DNA of 64,000 bases from JBGQBN01 sp041494805 (GCA_041494805.1 JBGQBN010000005.1:1-64000); one strand, 5' to 3'. Positions 25,859-35,367 are shown, counted from the first letter of the stretch. A program made the numbers and translations. The notes: generated from the sequence alone by a model not told the origin.

Positions 25859-28075
25859 ATGCTTGCAATTCTTGCCGACCCACAATCTGGCAACGTCGGA
25901 GCCTTCGAAATCCCAATTCCCGAACTTCGAGCCGGTGGGGTGATGGTTCGTACCGCCTTCTCCGCCATCAGTGCGGGAACGGAGCGGACCACGATTGAGA
26001 CCGGGAAGAAGTCTCTCTTAGCCAAAGCTCTTGCCCGACCCGACCTGGTAAAGCAGGTGATAGATTTCGCTAAAGCCAATGGCGCGAAAGCTGCCTACCA
26101 AAAGGTGCAGAGCCGGTTAGAGAGCAGCTCTTGTCTAGGCTACAGTTGTGCCGGCACTGTCTTGGCGGTGGGGAGCGAGGTCACGGAGTTTCGACCGGGA
26201 GATCGTGTCGCATGTGCAGGAGTAGGTTATGCGACACATAGTGAAGTCAATTTCGTCCCGCGCAATCTTGTTGCAAAGGTTCCGGGTTCCGTGTCGCTCG
26301 AAGCAGCCTCTCTGACAACCATTGGTGCAATCGCAATCCAAGGGCTCCGGCAGGCCCAAGTGACCTTTGGCGAAACCCTGGTCGTGATTGGCGCCGGTTT
26401 GGTGGGTGTTCTGACCATTCAACTAGCACGAGCGGCTGGATGCCGAGTTATCGCAATCGATGCGAAGCCTTCGCGGGCAGAACGGGCATTGGAATTTGGC
26501 GCCTGCCTGGGGTTGACCACTTCCGACGCACTGCTGTTTCACCAGATCACGGAGCTTACGAAGTATGGCGCGGACGCTGTCATCATTGCTGCTGGTTCGA
26601 GTTCAGTCGAGCCAGTCGAGTTAGGGGCCAGAGTGCTCCGTGATCGGGGTCGTATTGTCGTTCTCGGCACGGTTCCCCTAGGAGTGTCTCGTGACCTTAT
26701 GTACAAGAAAGAGCTCTCCCTGGTTCTTTCGCGTTCCTATGGACCTGGTCGATACGATCCAAACTACGAAGACCGCGGACATGACTATCCCATTGGCTAC
26801 GTGCGTTGGACCGAGCAACGTAATATGGAAGCCTTCCTGGAGTTTCTCGCGTCGGGGGTTGTTCGGGTGGACCCTCTCCTGCGTCTTCGGTACCGGATCG
26901 AGCAGGGTGCAAGAGCCTATTCTGACCTACGGAACTCCGACGCCTACACTGCCATCATTGAATACGATTTCCGGCCGGTGCCTCAGGTTGTGAGACCGAT
27001 TTCTCCTGCACCGCCAGCGAAATCGGGGGATTTACGAATCGGATGTATTGGCGCGGGTTCATTCGCTCGAAGCATCATCTTTCCTCAGCTGCAAACCCTG
27101 AAAGGTGTGCGACTCCAGGCCGTGGCCACCGCTTCGGGGGTTTCGGCCTTTTCAGCGAAGAAGACTTTTCATTTTCGCCAAGCACAGCAGCCAACGGAAT
27201 TGCTCGATTCACCGAATGTCGATGCCATTTTCGTTCTCTCCCATCACGATAGTCATGCAGCTTATGTTCTGTCGGCCCTGGCAAAACAAAAACCGGTATT
27301 CGTCGAAAAGCCCCTCGCCGTTTGCCGAGAGGACCTTGATTCCATCTGCGAGAGCTATCAAACACAGCTGGATCAGGGGCGATCACCATTTGTAATGGTA
27401 GGGTTTAACCGCCGTTTTTCCCCCGCATCGGAAAAGATCAGCGAGTTTTTCGCCGGGCGTCGAGAACCCATTGTGGTGCAGGTTCGCGTGAATGCTGGTT
27501 ATTTGCTCCCCGAGCATTGGACACAGCAAGGTCGGAACGGGGGCCGAATCGTCGGCGAGGTGTGTCATTTCCTCGATTGGGCTCGATGGGTTGTGGGTAC
27601 CAAGATTGTCAGCGTGTATGCCAATGCCATTCCGGACGGAGGGCGTTACCACCAGGATAACGTGGTCATCATCGTTTCCTTTGCTGATGGTTCGGTCGCG
27701 AACATTCTCTATCTCGCAAATGGAGACAAGTCGTTGCCAAAAGAATTTTATGAAGTATTCTGCGAAGGCTCGGTGGCGCGACTTGATGATTGTCGGTCGC
27801 TTGAACTTCTCCGCCGCGGGAAAAGCCGCCACTTCAAGTCTGGCGGGGACAAGGGACACGGGAGAGAACTTGAGCTCACGGTAAGTGCTATTCGCGAAGG
27901 GCAGCCCGCTCCAATTCCGTTCGAAGAATTGATAGAGGTTACAGAGGCAAGCTTTGCCGTAATCGAATCTCTAAGACACGGATTGCCGGTCAACCTCAAA
28001 ACCTATCCCCTGACTCAGGAACCCAGAAGTGGAGCCAGTGAAGCGATTGAGCTTCACGAACGCCACGGCACTTAG
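25859..28075 (+). CDS. Bi-domain oxidoreductase: zinc-type MDR dehydrogenase fused to Gfo/Idh/MocA dehydrogenase
   Basis: The 738-residue protein has two NAD(P)-binding units. Residues 1-370 form a medium-chain dehydrogenase: FSAISAGTERTTIE, SCLGYSCAGTVLAVG and LVVIGAGLVGVLTIQLARAA. Residues from about 380 to 720 form a Gfo/Idh/MocA enzyme: LRIGCIGAGSFARSIIFPQL, DAIFVLSHHDSHAAYVLSAL, KPVFVEKPLAVC (the conserved EKP) and GFNRRFSP. This fusion is often found in O-antigen and capsule loci next to AsnB and is thought to oxidize or reduce a uronic-type sugar. The substrate is unknown. It is separated by 18 bases from the asnB-like gene. Confidence 0.85.
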   Translation: MLAILADPQSGNVGAFEIPIPELRAGGVMVRTAFSAISAGTERTTIETGKKSLLAKALARPDLVKQVIDFAKANGAKAAYQKVQSRLESSSCLGYSCAGTVLAVGSEVTEFRPGDRVACAGVGYATHSEVNFVPRNLVAKVPGSVSLEAASLTTIGAIAIQGLRQAQVTFGETLVVIGAGLVGVLTIQLARAAGCRVIAIDAKPSRAERALEFGACLGLTTSDALLFHQITELTKYGADAVIIAAGSSSVEPVELGARVLRDRGRIVVLGTVPLGVSRDLMYKKELSLVLSRSYGPGRYDPNYEDRGHDYPIGYVRWTEQRNMEAFLEFLASGVVRVDPLLRLRYRIEQGARAYSDLRNSDAYTAIIEYDFRPVPQVVRPISPAPPAKSGDLRIGCIGAGSFARSIIFPQLQTLKGVRLQAVATASGVSAFSAKKTFHFRQAQQPTELLDSPNVDAIFVLSHHDSHAAYVLSALAKQKPVFVEKPLAVCREDLDSICESYQTQLDQGRSPFVMVGFNRRFSPASEKISEFFAGRREPIVVQVRVNAGYLLPEHWTQQGRNGGRIVGEVCHFLDWARWVVGTKIVSVYANAIPDGGRYHQDNVVIIVSFADGSVANILYLANGDKSLPKEFYEVFCEGSVARLDDCRSLELLRRGKSRHFKSGGDKGHGRELELTVSAIREGQPAPIPFEELIEVTEASFAVIESLRHGLPVNLKTYPLTQEPRSGASEAIELHERHGT

Positions 28076-28093
28076 TAACAGAACGGATCTCTC

Positions 28094-30022
28094 ATGTGCG
28101 GCATAGTCGGCGCTCTCGCCTTTGAAAGTGGTAATTTTCGGGTGAGCGAGCGATACATCACCCAAATGCGGGATGCCATGGTCCACCGCGGGCCGGATGG
28201 CGCGGGCGTCTGGATTTCCGCGGACGGTCGAGTCGGACTGGGGCACCGCCGCCTCTCCATCATTGACTTGTCTGCAGCGGCCGACCAGCCCATGTGTAAC
28301 GAAGACGGCTCGCTTTGGGTTGTATTGAACGGCGAAATCTATAACCACGCAGAGGTCCGAGCAGAGCTGGAGCAACTCGGGGGACATCAGTGGAAGACGG
28401 ATCATTCCGATACAGAGGTGATCCTGCATGGGTTTGAGCAGTGGGGCATCGACTGCCTCCAGAAATTTCGCGGCATGTTCGCGATCGGTCTTTGGGACGC
28501 CAGGAGCCGCGAACTCTGGCTGGTTCGCGACCGCATTGGAATCAAGCCTCTGTATTACAGCGTTCATCATGGCCGGATCACCTTCGCCTCGGAGATCAAG
28601 GCCCTTTTGCAGGACCCACAACAGGAGCGCTCGGTAGACGAAGAGGGGTTTTACCATTTCCTTTCGTTCCTCGCTACGCCAGCCCCCCAAACCTTGTTCC
28701 GCGGCATCCGCAAACTTCCCGGAGGCACCTGGCTTCGAGTTCGCTACGACGGGAGGATGGACGAACACCGCTACTGGGATGCTTGGGACCATAGCGAGCC
28801 GCTGACCGGCTGCTCGGAAGAAGACATAGCCCAACGGATCCGCGAAGAACTTCGCACATCGGTGAAGTTGCGTAAGGTCAGTGACGTACCGGTCGGAGTC
28901 TTTCTCTCCGGAGGGATCGATTCCAGCGTCAACGCGGCATTGTTCTCCGAAGAGCACCCGGGTCCGATTCAAACGTTCTCCATCGGCTACGATGGCGAAT
29001 ACCGGAGCTATCCTAACGAACTGCAATACGCCCGCCAGATGACAAAGCACATTGGCTCCGATCATCACGAGCGGATTCTTACTCAGCAGGACCTGATTGA
29101 CTTCCTGCCTGAAATGGTTCGGCTGCAGGATGAACCAATCGCCGATCCGGTATGCGTGCCGGTGTACTACGTGTCCAAACTGGCGCGGGAGCACGGCGTC
29201 ATCGTCTGCCAAGTCGGAGAAGGCTCCGACGAATTGTTCTGCGGTTATCCGGCATGGCGCGTGAGTCTTCAGTTGCAGCGTTACGGCAACCTTCCGTTCC
29301 CCGCCCTGCTGAAGCGGTTTGGTTTAAAGGGGCTGGAGCTTTTGGGTCAACAGGATGGGCTTCCCTACGAATTCTTGCGACGAAATGCCGACGGCATCCC
29401 GATTTTTTGGGGTGGGGCAGAAGCATTCACCGAGACACATAAGCGCAGACTCCTTTCCCCCAGGCTCCGTAAGCAACTGGAAGGACTCAGCTCCTGGGAT
29501 GCTCTGAAGCCCATTCGGCGGCGCTTTCTGGAAGGAGCTTGGGAAAAGTCGGACCTCGGCTGGATGAGCTACCTCGACTTGAACCTACGCCTCCCCGAAC
29601 TTTTGCTGATGCGAGTGGACAAGATGAGCATGGGCGTGAGCCTGGAAGCGCGTGTTCCCTTCCTCGATCACAAGTTCGTCGAATTGGCGTTGAGTATCCC
29701 GGCTGCAATTAAGACTCGCAACGGCGTGCTGAAATACATTTTGAAGAAATCTGTACGCGGACTGATTCCAGACGAACTCATCGACCGCCGGAAGCAGGGC
29801 TTTGGTGTCCCCGTCCACGAGTGGTTCGCCGATCGATTGGGCGACTTCACTCGCCGGGAGTTACGTCAATTCTGCCAGGAGACTGATTTCTTTGATCCCG
29901 CAGAGGTCACCCGCGTGTTGGACCATGATCGTAAGAGAGCGTGGTACCTATTGAACTTCGCGCTTTGGTGGAAGGAATACATCTCCAGCGTTCAGACGGA
30001 ACCACTCGCCAAGGCGGTTTAG
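28094..30022 (+). CDS. asnB: Glutamine-dependent asparagine synthase-type amidotransferase
   Basis: The 642-residue protein is class II amidotransferase plus synthetase. Cys2 is exposed (MCGIVGALAFESG), and the glutaminase residues continue with VHRGPDGAGVW, GHRRLSIIDLS and LNGEIYNHAEVRAEL. The ATP pyrophosphatase domain has VGVFLSGGIDSSVNAALFSE and, later, QVGEGSDELFCGYPAW. The C-terminal part is complete (RKQGFGVPVHEWF). It may make asparagine, but in polysaccharide loci such proteins often amidate uronic acids. The pairing with the bi-domain oxidoreductase suggests the second role. This is inference. Confidence 0.85.
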   Translation: MCGIVGALAFESGNFRVSERYITQMRDAMVHRGPDGAGVWISADGRVGLGHRRLSIIDLSAAADQPMCNEDGSLWVVLNGEIYNHAEVRAELEQLGGHQWKTDHSDTEVILHGFEQWGIDCLQKFRGMFAIGLWDARSRELWLVRDRIGIKPLYYSVHHGRITFASEIKALLQDPQQERSVDEEGFYHFLSFLATPAPQTLFRGIRKLPGGTWLRVRYDGRMDEHRYWDAWDHSEPLTGCSEEDIAQRIREELRTSVKLRKVSDVPVGVFLSGGIDSSVNAALFSEEHPGPIQTFSIGYDGEYRSYPNELQYARQMTKHIGSDHHERILTQQDLIDFLPEMVRLQDEPIADPVCVPVYYVSKLAREHGVIVCQVGEGSDELFCGYPAWRVSLQLQRYGNLPFPALLKRFGLKGLELLGQQDGLPYEFLRRNADGIPIFWGGAEAFTETHKRRLLSPRLRKQLEGLSSWDALKPIRRRFLEGAWEKSDLGWMSYLDLNLRLPELLLMRVDKMSMGVSLEARVPFLDHKFVELALSIPAAIKTRNGVLKYILKKSVRGLIPDELIDRRKQGFGVPVHEWFADRLGDFTRRELRQFCQETDFFDPAEVTRVLDHDRKRAWYLLNFALWWKEYISSVQTEPLAKAV

Positions 30023-30134
30023 ATCCAAGCTGTCGATGACGATGGGTCTCTGGAAACCCTGCAATGTCGCAAGACAGCTCAGTCCTTCATTATATTAACT
30101 ATGCCGCTCGAGGCCGCTGAGTTGGATAAGTGCA

Positions 30135-31100
30135 CTACCCAAACTCCCGCATGCGTAGAAAGATGGACGCGGGGAAATGACCTGAGTTCCCAAGGTACAA
30201 CTTTGCGTTTGTGCGATTGGGGACGAGCCCGCCAGGAAGTTCGAGGGGGCGATATTCAGGGAAAACCTGTCGCAAAACGTCCGGCTTTTTATGGTGCAGG
30301 TGGCTCATGCAAAACAGCACTTCAACTCTTTGGTTGTGGATTAGGAAAACATGGAGCAAAGCAGTCTCTTGCCAGTCGAAAAAGGAGTGGAGTATGTCAG
30401 GCCGGTAATCATAGGGTAGATAAACGTCGTGAAGGTGAACGAGAACGCCCGAATTTAGCCTGGGGAGTATCTCAAGGATCAGGAAGGTCACGTCAGAACC
30501 AGTCTTCACTGCGTGGGACGAATCGATAAACAACAAGTCGCCACTATCCAGGGCCTGGAAGACATTGTGCTCCACCGTCTGCACAGGCTGAGCAATGAGT
30601 TTCACAGGCGCGCGCCGTAGTTGGTCCGACGGATAGGGCTCGATTGAGGTTATCAGGCAATCTCTGGAGCTCTCCTTTTCGTTCAACCGCACTGCCGCCA
30701 ACATGCAGTGCGTAGTCACTCCAGCTCCGACCTCAACGATTTGTCGTGGCTTGAAGTACCGAATGAAACCATGGAGTGCCTGTGCTTCAATGTAGCCGAA
30801 GCCGGGACCCCATCCCGCAGCTACACCCGTCAAATAGGTGTGGTTGCCTCTGAATTCCGCTTCCGAACGCTGACAGATCTCGATCAGGTTCCGACATTGT
30901 TCGTCCAAGTCAAGTTGGACGCCGCCTAAGGACGATTCCCGGGCCCAAATCGATCGGGTCTTGGACAACTCATTGATGTTAGGAACGGGAGAATAGTAGT
31001 GGTCGGGTATCACCGAAATCTTGAGGTGCAATAGCGACTTGTGGATGGACAGCGCTCCGTCCTTGAGCCATTCTTTGAATCTTCGCGTCATTATGTCCAT
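30135..31100 (-). CDS. Class I SAM-dependent methyltransferase, Methyltransf_24-like
   Basis: The 321-residue protein lies on the minus strand, converging with asnB. A SAM domain is recognisable: YFKPRQIVEVGAGVTTHCML (motif I), DCLITSIEPYPSDQL (acidic motif II), ALDSGDLLFIDSSHAVKTGS (motif IV, FIDSSH) and LNSGVLVHLHDVYLPYDY. The last motif with HLHDxxxP is common in the family seen in EPS loci. The C-terminal region (HLHHKKPDVLRQVFP and onward) is of unknown role. It marks the end of the polysaccharide locus and points towards asnB. Whether it belongs to the same pathway is not shown by the sequence. Confidence 0.7.
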   Translation of the reverse strand: MDIMTRRFKEWLKDGALSIHKSLLHLKISVIPDHYYSPVPNINELSKTRSIWARESSLGGVQLDLDEQCRNLIEICQRSEAEFRGNHTYLTGVAAGWGPGFGYIEAQALHGFIRYFKPRQIVEVGAGVTTHCMLAAVRLNEKESSRDCLITSIEPYPSDQLRRAPVKLIAQPVQTVEHNVFQALDSGDLLFIDSSHAVKTGSDVTFLILEILPRLNSGVLVHLHDVYLPYDYRPDILHSFFDWQETALLHVFLIHNQRVEVLFCMSHLHHKKPDVLRQVFPEYRPLELPGGLVPNRTNAKLYLGNSGHFPASIFLRMREFG

Positions 31101-31290
31101 TTCAGAATGTCATGCTGGCCGCACTTGGCGCGTGAGCTTAGCATGATTTCATCAACAGCACAAAGAAAGTGGTCCGGCAGTGACACTCCTGGAAACCAAT
31201 CGGCGGCGAGCCGCCCCGGTGGCCCGCCCTAAACCAAAGTGGAACTGACAAAAGAGGTAGCCCCCTAGGCAAACACGCGCTCGCTGACGT

Positions 31291-32537
31291 TCACGGACGG
31301 TTCGACGGATCGTATTCCCTCGCCCATGCGGGGCCGAAGATATTCGGAATGATAACGTTTCCAAATGAGGGCATGAACACGTCCAAGCCGTATTGAGGAC
31401 CTACGGATATTCCGGTACTATCTCCAGCTCAGCCGATCAAAGTATTGTTGGTTATTGTCAGGTTCGTAGAACCTCGAACTAAGATACCGACCGCGTTGCC
31501 GCTGCTGTTCACGAAATCAACTGTGTTGTTCGTCACCGCTCCGTCGTGCACCCCATAGAGTACATACACGCCAGAATTGACGCTCGAGGAAACAACGTTT
31601 CCATCTGCTTGCAAGAACGCCGTCCCAAAATCCAGACCGAAACCGGCATCATCTCCAGAACTGAAACGATTGTTGCTTAGCTCTAAGTCCACACTGGCAC
31701 CGAATTCATTAGTACGTTTCCCGCTGCTGCCAGAAGAATTTTGTATTGTCACACCTTGCGCGATGTAGCTGTAGAGAGCTTGACCATTCTCGTCCTGCAC
31801 TGAAACATCATCGATCGTCACATTCTGGGAACCAAACACCGAGATTCCGGGCGCACCGGTTCCGGAGTCCGGAACGAGCAACGTGAAGTTGCGGAATTCA
31901 ACGTCGCTTACCAGTGCAGGAACTTTGTAGAATGCCAGCCCTCCATTCGCCGGCTCCCACGGGTGAGTGTTGGGAAACGTCGTACGAAATGGCGCAGTTA
32001 CGTTAACCCGGGGGCCCGCTACACTTGCGACCTGCGCCCAATCGACAACTACGATCTCCGCTACCGTATTATCTTTTTCGTTTACTATCAGCCAATCTCC
32101 AGGGATAAGATCTGACGTGTCACCAGAGGCTGTAAACGAAACGTCCCCCCCGCGATGGCGTTTGCGATTTGTCGGCGCGGAGTATCTGCTACGTCGCATG
32201 GAGTAGTAAACGCGCGGTCGTTCACGCAATGAGCGATCGGGCCGCTGGGCTTGAAGACAAACACCGTCTGCGGGCCCGCTCCTTCAATTACTGTCCCGCT
32301 CTTTCTTACAACTATAGTCTTGCTGAATGTATAAGTGCCGGCAGCGAACCTGACGGTTCCACCCGCATCAACTGCGGCTTGGACGTCAATGGCCGTCGCT
32401 TGATCTGTCCCATCCCCACCACATCCAGCCAGCAAAAGGAGGACTACGATCAACAGAACTAGGGGCACTACTCTACGCCTTTTCGCGAGAGCCGCAAATC
32501 CAGAAAGGCTATAGCGAGCTTGGTCTTCGGTCATCAA
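31291..32537 (-). pseudogene. Broken secreted beta-helix lipoprotein, paralogue of the gene at 8046
   Basis: The gene begins at 32537 with a lipoprotein signal (LLIVVLLLLAGCGG, lipobox LAGC) and a beta-helix start (AAVDAGGTVRFAAGTYTFS). At about 32144-32150 a run of seven G (minus strand) shifts the frame; an eighth G would join ANAIAGG to DVSFTASGDTSDLIPGDWL. The helix continues to NNTLIG and meets TGA at 31429-31431. In the same frame the homologous text resumes (AGDSTGISVG and GNVIIPNIFGPAW) to a stop at 31291. Blocks such as GDWLIVNEKDN and APFRTTFPNTHPWE match the intact paralogue (GDWVIITEMDS, EPFRMAFPNARPYE). Two lesions make it a pseudogene unless both are sequence errors. Confidence 0.75.
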
Positions 32538-33201
32538 TTCATCCCTGCCAAACCCATCTAACGAAGTGGACGAGCGCGGCCAAGGTCGACAAGAACATCC
32601 CCAAGATGAACGCGCCCCGGACGAGCCACGCGCCGATACATTCGCCGTCTGTGTTGACTAAGAGTTGTGCCAACTAGAAGCCAACGATTAGGAATGGCCA
32701 CACCCACCATGAAAAATTGGACAAAGCTATTGCCATTGGCCGCGAATTATACCCCTTCGCAACGCCTGGCCGCCCATTGGCCCATTCAGAATTGTAGAAT
32801 GCATCGCGTCTTGGAACAATACCAGAACCAAGCATCAGTTCGAGGGAGGAGGTTGATTGTGGGCTGGTGCTCATCGGGATTGGCCCTAGGCAATGGATGG
32901 CCGGGTTGTTGGCAAAAAATCGCCATTACACCAGCAATCCCGGTCTGTCGCAAACTATCCCAAGCGCTGCTGAAATCTGCTTCATGCTCGAATTAAAGAC
33001 TGCGGACCCTGTCCTTTTGTCGTCCGCCCATGGGTCGAAATCGCCCTTTGTGGCCTATCCAGCCCAAACAACCACGAAGTTAAGTCTTTCGGTAAGTGGT
33101 CGTGGAGTTGGGGCCCAACAAGAAAAGGCTGGACGTTCGGGCCAGGATTGAACCCACGGATGAAGTCTTGCAGATCTCTCCAGCTCAAGGCAGTCGAGGA
33201 T
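32538..33201. other. Gene-poor stretch of 664 bases
   Basis: Both strands contain only short open frames (up to 109 codons) without recognisable motifs, signal peptides or ribosome sites. I see no terminal repeats, tRNA or transposase fragments. It lies between the beta-helix pseudogene and the HNH gene and may be the left edge of the accessory module. Confidence 0.4.
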
Positions 33202-33438
33202 TCAGCGAGTCAGTTGGTTATGGATAGCCCTGTGACAAGGAGCGCACAGGGTTACCAGATTCTGCTCCGAATCATCCCCTGAACGGCTGCGGAAGCAAAG
33301 ATGATGTACTTCGAGGTTCGATCTGCGACCACATCCTTGGCATCGCCATCCATCGCGCTGAAGTATCCGTTGGCGTAGGTCTTTGTAGGCGTCAGGGTCC
33401 AGTTGCACCCGAACACGCCTTGGTCCAACTCGCTTCAT
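33202..33438 (-). CDS. Small HNH endonuclease
   Basis: The protein has 78 residues. It shows the zinc-stabilized HNH fold: ILQRDGWRCQGCGRRSN (first CxxC), LEVHHLCFRSRSGDDSEQN (HH then N) and LVTLCAPCHRAIHN (second CxxC and final His). Its start overlaps the stop of the upstream gene by four bases (ATGA), showing coupling with the minus-strand module. Such small HNH proteins are common in phages and mobile elements as nicking or packaging-associated nucleases. No partner terminase is visible here. The catalytic residues look complete. Confidence 0.85.
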   Translation of the reverse strand: MKRVGPRRVRVQLDPDAYKDLRQRILQRDGWRCQGCGRRSNLEVHHLCFRSRSGDDSEQNLVTLCAPCHRAIHNQLTR

Positions 33439-34133
33439 GAAGACGTTTGATTCACTATTGCCATGAATGACCGCCTCTGCGGATCAGGCAAGAACTTGAG
33501 GAGCCTCGAGATGGATTTCAGCACCAGCTCGGGGTTCGCGTTGTCTAGGTTTGCTCCTGCCAGAAAGTCCGCACAGATCATCTCCAGACAGTACCCACGA
33601 GATTTGTCTGTGCCCAGCATCAGAGCGGCCGTCTCGATGGCCTGTTCGATGACCGGGATCTGGCTCTTGTACAGCTTGAAGTAGATAATTTCCCACGGCT
33701 CCGTTTCCCGGCCCGTCAACTCCCTTTCAACCTCATGCTTAAACTGCTCCTTGGGCATCGCTCGAGCTTTATGCAACCAGGTTGCACAATCGAACGCCTG
33801 TCCATCCCTGCGTGCCAGCTTCGCCAGTTCCACGCCCTTGGTCCATCCAACTTCCTTTAGCTCTCGCCTTGCCTGCGGCGGAAGGTGTTCATGAATAGAC
33901 ATCAGGTAATAGGCCTTACGCCTCGACTCCGGGAAACGCCTTTCCAAGAATTCATCGAAGGACCTCACTTTCTCCATCCGCCAGTACTGTCCCGCTCGAA
34001 CTTCACACAGATAGCGACCGAGTTCGACGAATCGGGTGTCCTTTTCCGTTTCGTTCCGTTTCTCCCAAGCCAGGATCTCGTCAATCTTCGTCAAGACGAA
34101 CAGTGCCCGCTTGCGATTGAGCTCAGGCGGCAT
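33435..34133 (-). CDS. Conserved-looking protein of unknown function in the recombination module
   Basis: The protein has 232 residues if it starts at the ATG at 34133, ten bases after the stop of the nuclease gene and behind an AGGAA site. The longer reading would overlap that gene. The sequence is mostly helical and charged, with FVELGRYLCEVRAGQYWRME, SFDEFLERRFPESRRKAYYL and a region around KAYYLMSIHEHLPP that could be a helix-turn-helix. No catalytic motif is seen. The module position (between an ssDNA-annealing/nuclease pair and an HNH nuclease) suggests a DNA-related role, but I do not recognise the family. Confidence 0.65.
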   Translation of the reverse strand: MPPELNRKRALFVLTKIDEILAWEKRNETEKDTRFVELGRYLCEVRAGQYWRMEKVRSFDEFLERRFPESRRKAYYLMSIHEHLPPQARRELKEVGWTKGVELAKLARRDGQAFDCATWLHKARAMPKEQFKHEVERELTGRETEPWEIIYFKLYKSQIPVIEQAIETAALMLGTDKSRGYCLEMICADFLAGANLDNANPELVLKSISRLLKFLPDPQRRSFMAIVNQTSS

Positions 34134-34143
34134 CGGTGGGTTC

Positions 34144-34947
34144 CTAGCAAGCAAGCTCGTCAAGCCAATCAAAATTTTCTGCTCCTGGCCGCCGCACGAG
34201 AGCGACCTCGACCGACTCCTGCTTCCCCAAGCAAAGTCCGGTATACGGGCAGGTGCTGCAGGGGTTCTGAGGGAAGCGAATTCCACTGTGGGGCAGGAAC
34301 TGGGCAGACTCAATTCGCCGGATAGTGTCTTCGACCAACTGGCTGAACTCTTGGCGCTGCTCTTCGCTGATCGTGGTGCGCAGATACTGAACCTCTACCA
34401 GGCGCTTGCGGACGAACACCACCTGTGCGACGTCGGCAATCCCCGTAATCCAGGAGTAGCAGACCAGTTGTGGATCGAGAGCAAGGATGCCATCTGGTTG
34501 CTCCGGATAGCGGCTGGAAGTAGTCTTCCATTCGAGCAAGCAGCCGCTCCCATCCAGTTGTCCGATGGCATCGATATAGGCTACGAAATCATTCTTGTCG
34601 GAGACTGGCCGCTGCAACTTGATCTGCAGATTGCGGCGTGGCTGGCGAATGCGAACGCGGTCGTCCTGACAGAATCGGTCCAAGAGTTGGATCCCTTGGT
34701 GCAACATGCGGTCCCAGGTATCGCTGTTTGAGTACCGCAAACCCTGGTCCTGGCAGGCAGCCCATTCGCGGAACAGGACGGCTGCCGGGTCTTCACGGAG
34801 AAAGTAGGCAGCCAGGGCCTTTTCGAAGGCTCGTCCAAAGAGCATAGCGGCCCGGGTGTCTTTCTCCTGCCAGCCATCGAGGTAACGATGTCGATAGCGA
34901 CGGGGGCAGGTCAGGTACTGGCTGATCTGAGTGTAGCTGTAGGTCAT
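34144..34947 (-). CDS. PD-(D/E)XK nuclease, RecB/Cas4-like with Fe-S-type cysteines
   Basis: The protein has 267 residues. The N-terminus YTQISQYLTCPRRYRHRYLD carries the first Cys and is the standard opening of RecB/AddB/Cas4-type PDDEXK_1 nucleases. The catalytic core is AYIDAIGQLDGSGCLLEWKT: an Asp, then the E-x-K of the nuclease motif. The C-terminus has QNPCSTCPYTGLCLG, three cysteines that with the first could bind a 4Fe-4S cluster. It is likely a 5'-3' DNA exonuclease. Sitting next to an annealing-type protein, it matches a phage-style two-component recombination system. CRISPR genes are absent, so a Cas4 role is not supported. Confidence 0.8.
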   Translation of the reverse strand: MTYSYTQISQYLTCPRRYRHRYLDGWQEKDTRAAMLFGRAFEKALAAYFLREDPAAVLFREWAACQDQGLRYSNSDTWDRMLHQGIQLLDRFCQDDRVRIRQPRRNLQIKLQRPVSDKNDFVAYIDAIGQLDGSGCLLEWKTTSSRYPEQPDGILALDPQLVCYSWITGIADVAQVVFVRKRLVEVQYLRTTISEEQRQEFSQLVEDTIRRIESAQFLPHSGIRFPQNPCSTCPYTGLCLGKQESVEVALVRRPGAENFDWLDELAC

Positions 34948-34971
34948 CAGGATACCTCCGACCCGGTGACA

Positions 34972-35367
34972 CTAGTGGGGAAGGTGGTCGGCAGTTCTCG
35001 CGAAGCCGTCGAAATTGAGCAGGGACGTGCCACTTACGACAGCGTGGCTGATCTTGACCACGCCATGAAGTCCGACGAGGACCTTCTCGTCGATCTCATC
35101 TCGCCCCAGTGATTCGGTGTCGTAACCGAAGTCGCGGAGGAACCAGCTGAGCTTCCAAAGAGCTTTTTGGGTGCAGTAGAGACGGCCAGTAATGGAGTGT
35201 CCGGCCATTTGCCGTGGCTCTAGGACGGCAAAGCGGAGGACGTAGTAGGGTTTGTGTACGTGCCAGCGATACTGGGCGCGATCCACCCGGACCAGGAAGA
35301 TGCCATCCTGGATCTCGTCCGCCGCAGAACGATCGGCTTCGTGCAAACCATGGATTAGCCGCCTCAT
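34972..35367 (-). CDS. Small conserved protein, DUF669-like, unknown function
   Basis: The protein has 131 residues from the ATG at 35367, which overlaps the upstream stop (ATGA). It contains GIFLVRVDRAQYRWHVHKPY, RLYCTQKALWKLSWFLRDFG and KVLVGLHGVVKISHAVVSGT. The beta-rich pattern and the position between an annealing protein and an exonuclease resemble the small ssDNA-binding-like proteins (DUF669 type) of phage recombination operons. This likeness is by eye and from gene order only. It may bind DNA or act as partner of the annealing protein. Confidence 0.6.
   Translation of the reverse strand: MRRLIHGLHEADRSAADEIQDGIFLVRVDRAQYRWHVHKPYYVLRFAVLEPRQMAGHSITGRLYCTQKALWKLSWFLRDFGYDTESLGRDEIDEKVLVGLHGVVKISHAVVSGTSLLNFDGFARTADHLPH

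Noticed and set aside
27971..29212. 413-codon open frame antisense to the asnB-like gene
   Set aside because: It mirrors a strongly recognisable amidotransferase gene, has no known motif, and is explained by the GC-rich codon pattern of the real gene.
33130..33165. tRNA-like T-arm text (reverse complement GGGTTCAATCCTGG)
   Set aside because: The T-stem does not pair and no acceptor, D or anticodon arm can be drawn around it.
32667..33188. Short open frames on both strands between the pseudogene and the HNH gene
   Set aside because: They overlap each other, lack recognisable motifs and ribosome sites.
34144..34947. Interpretation of the PD-(D/E)XK nuclease as Cas4
   Set aside because: No CRISPR array, Cas1, Cas2 or other cas gene is visible; the neighbours are phage-recombination-like.
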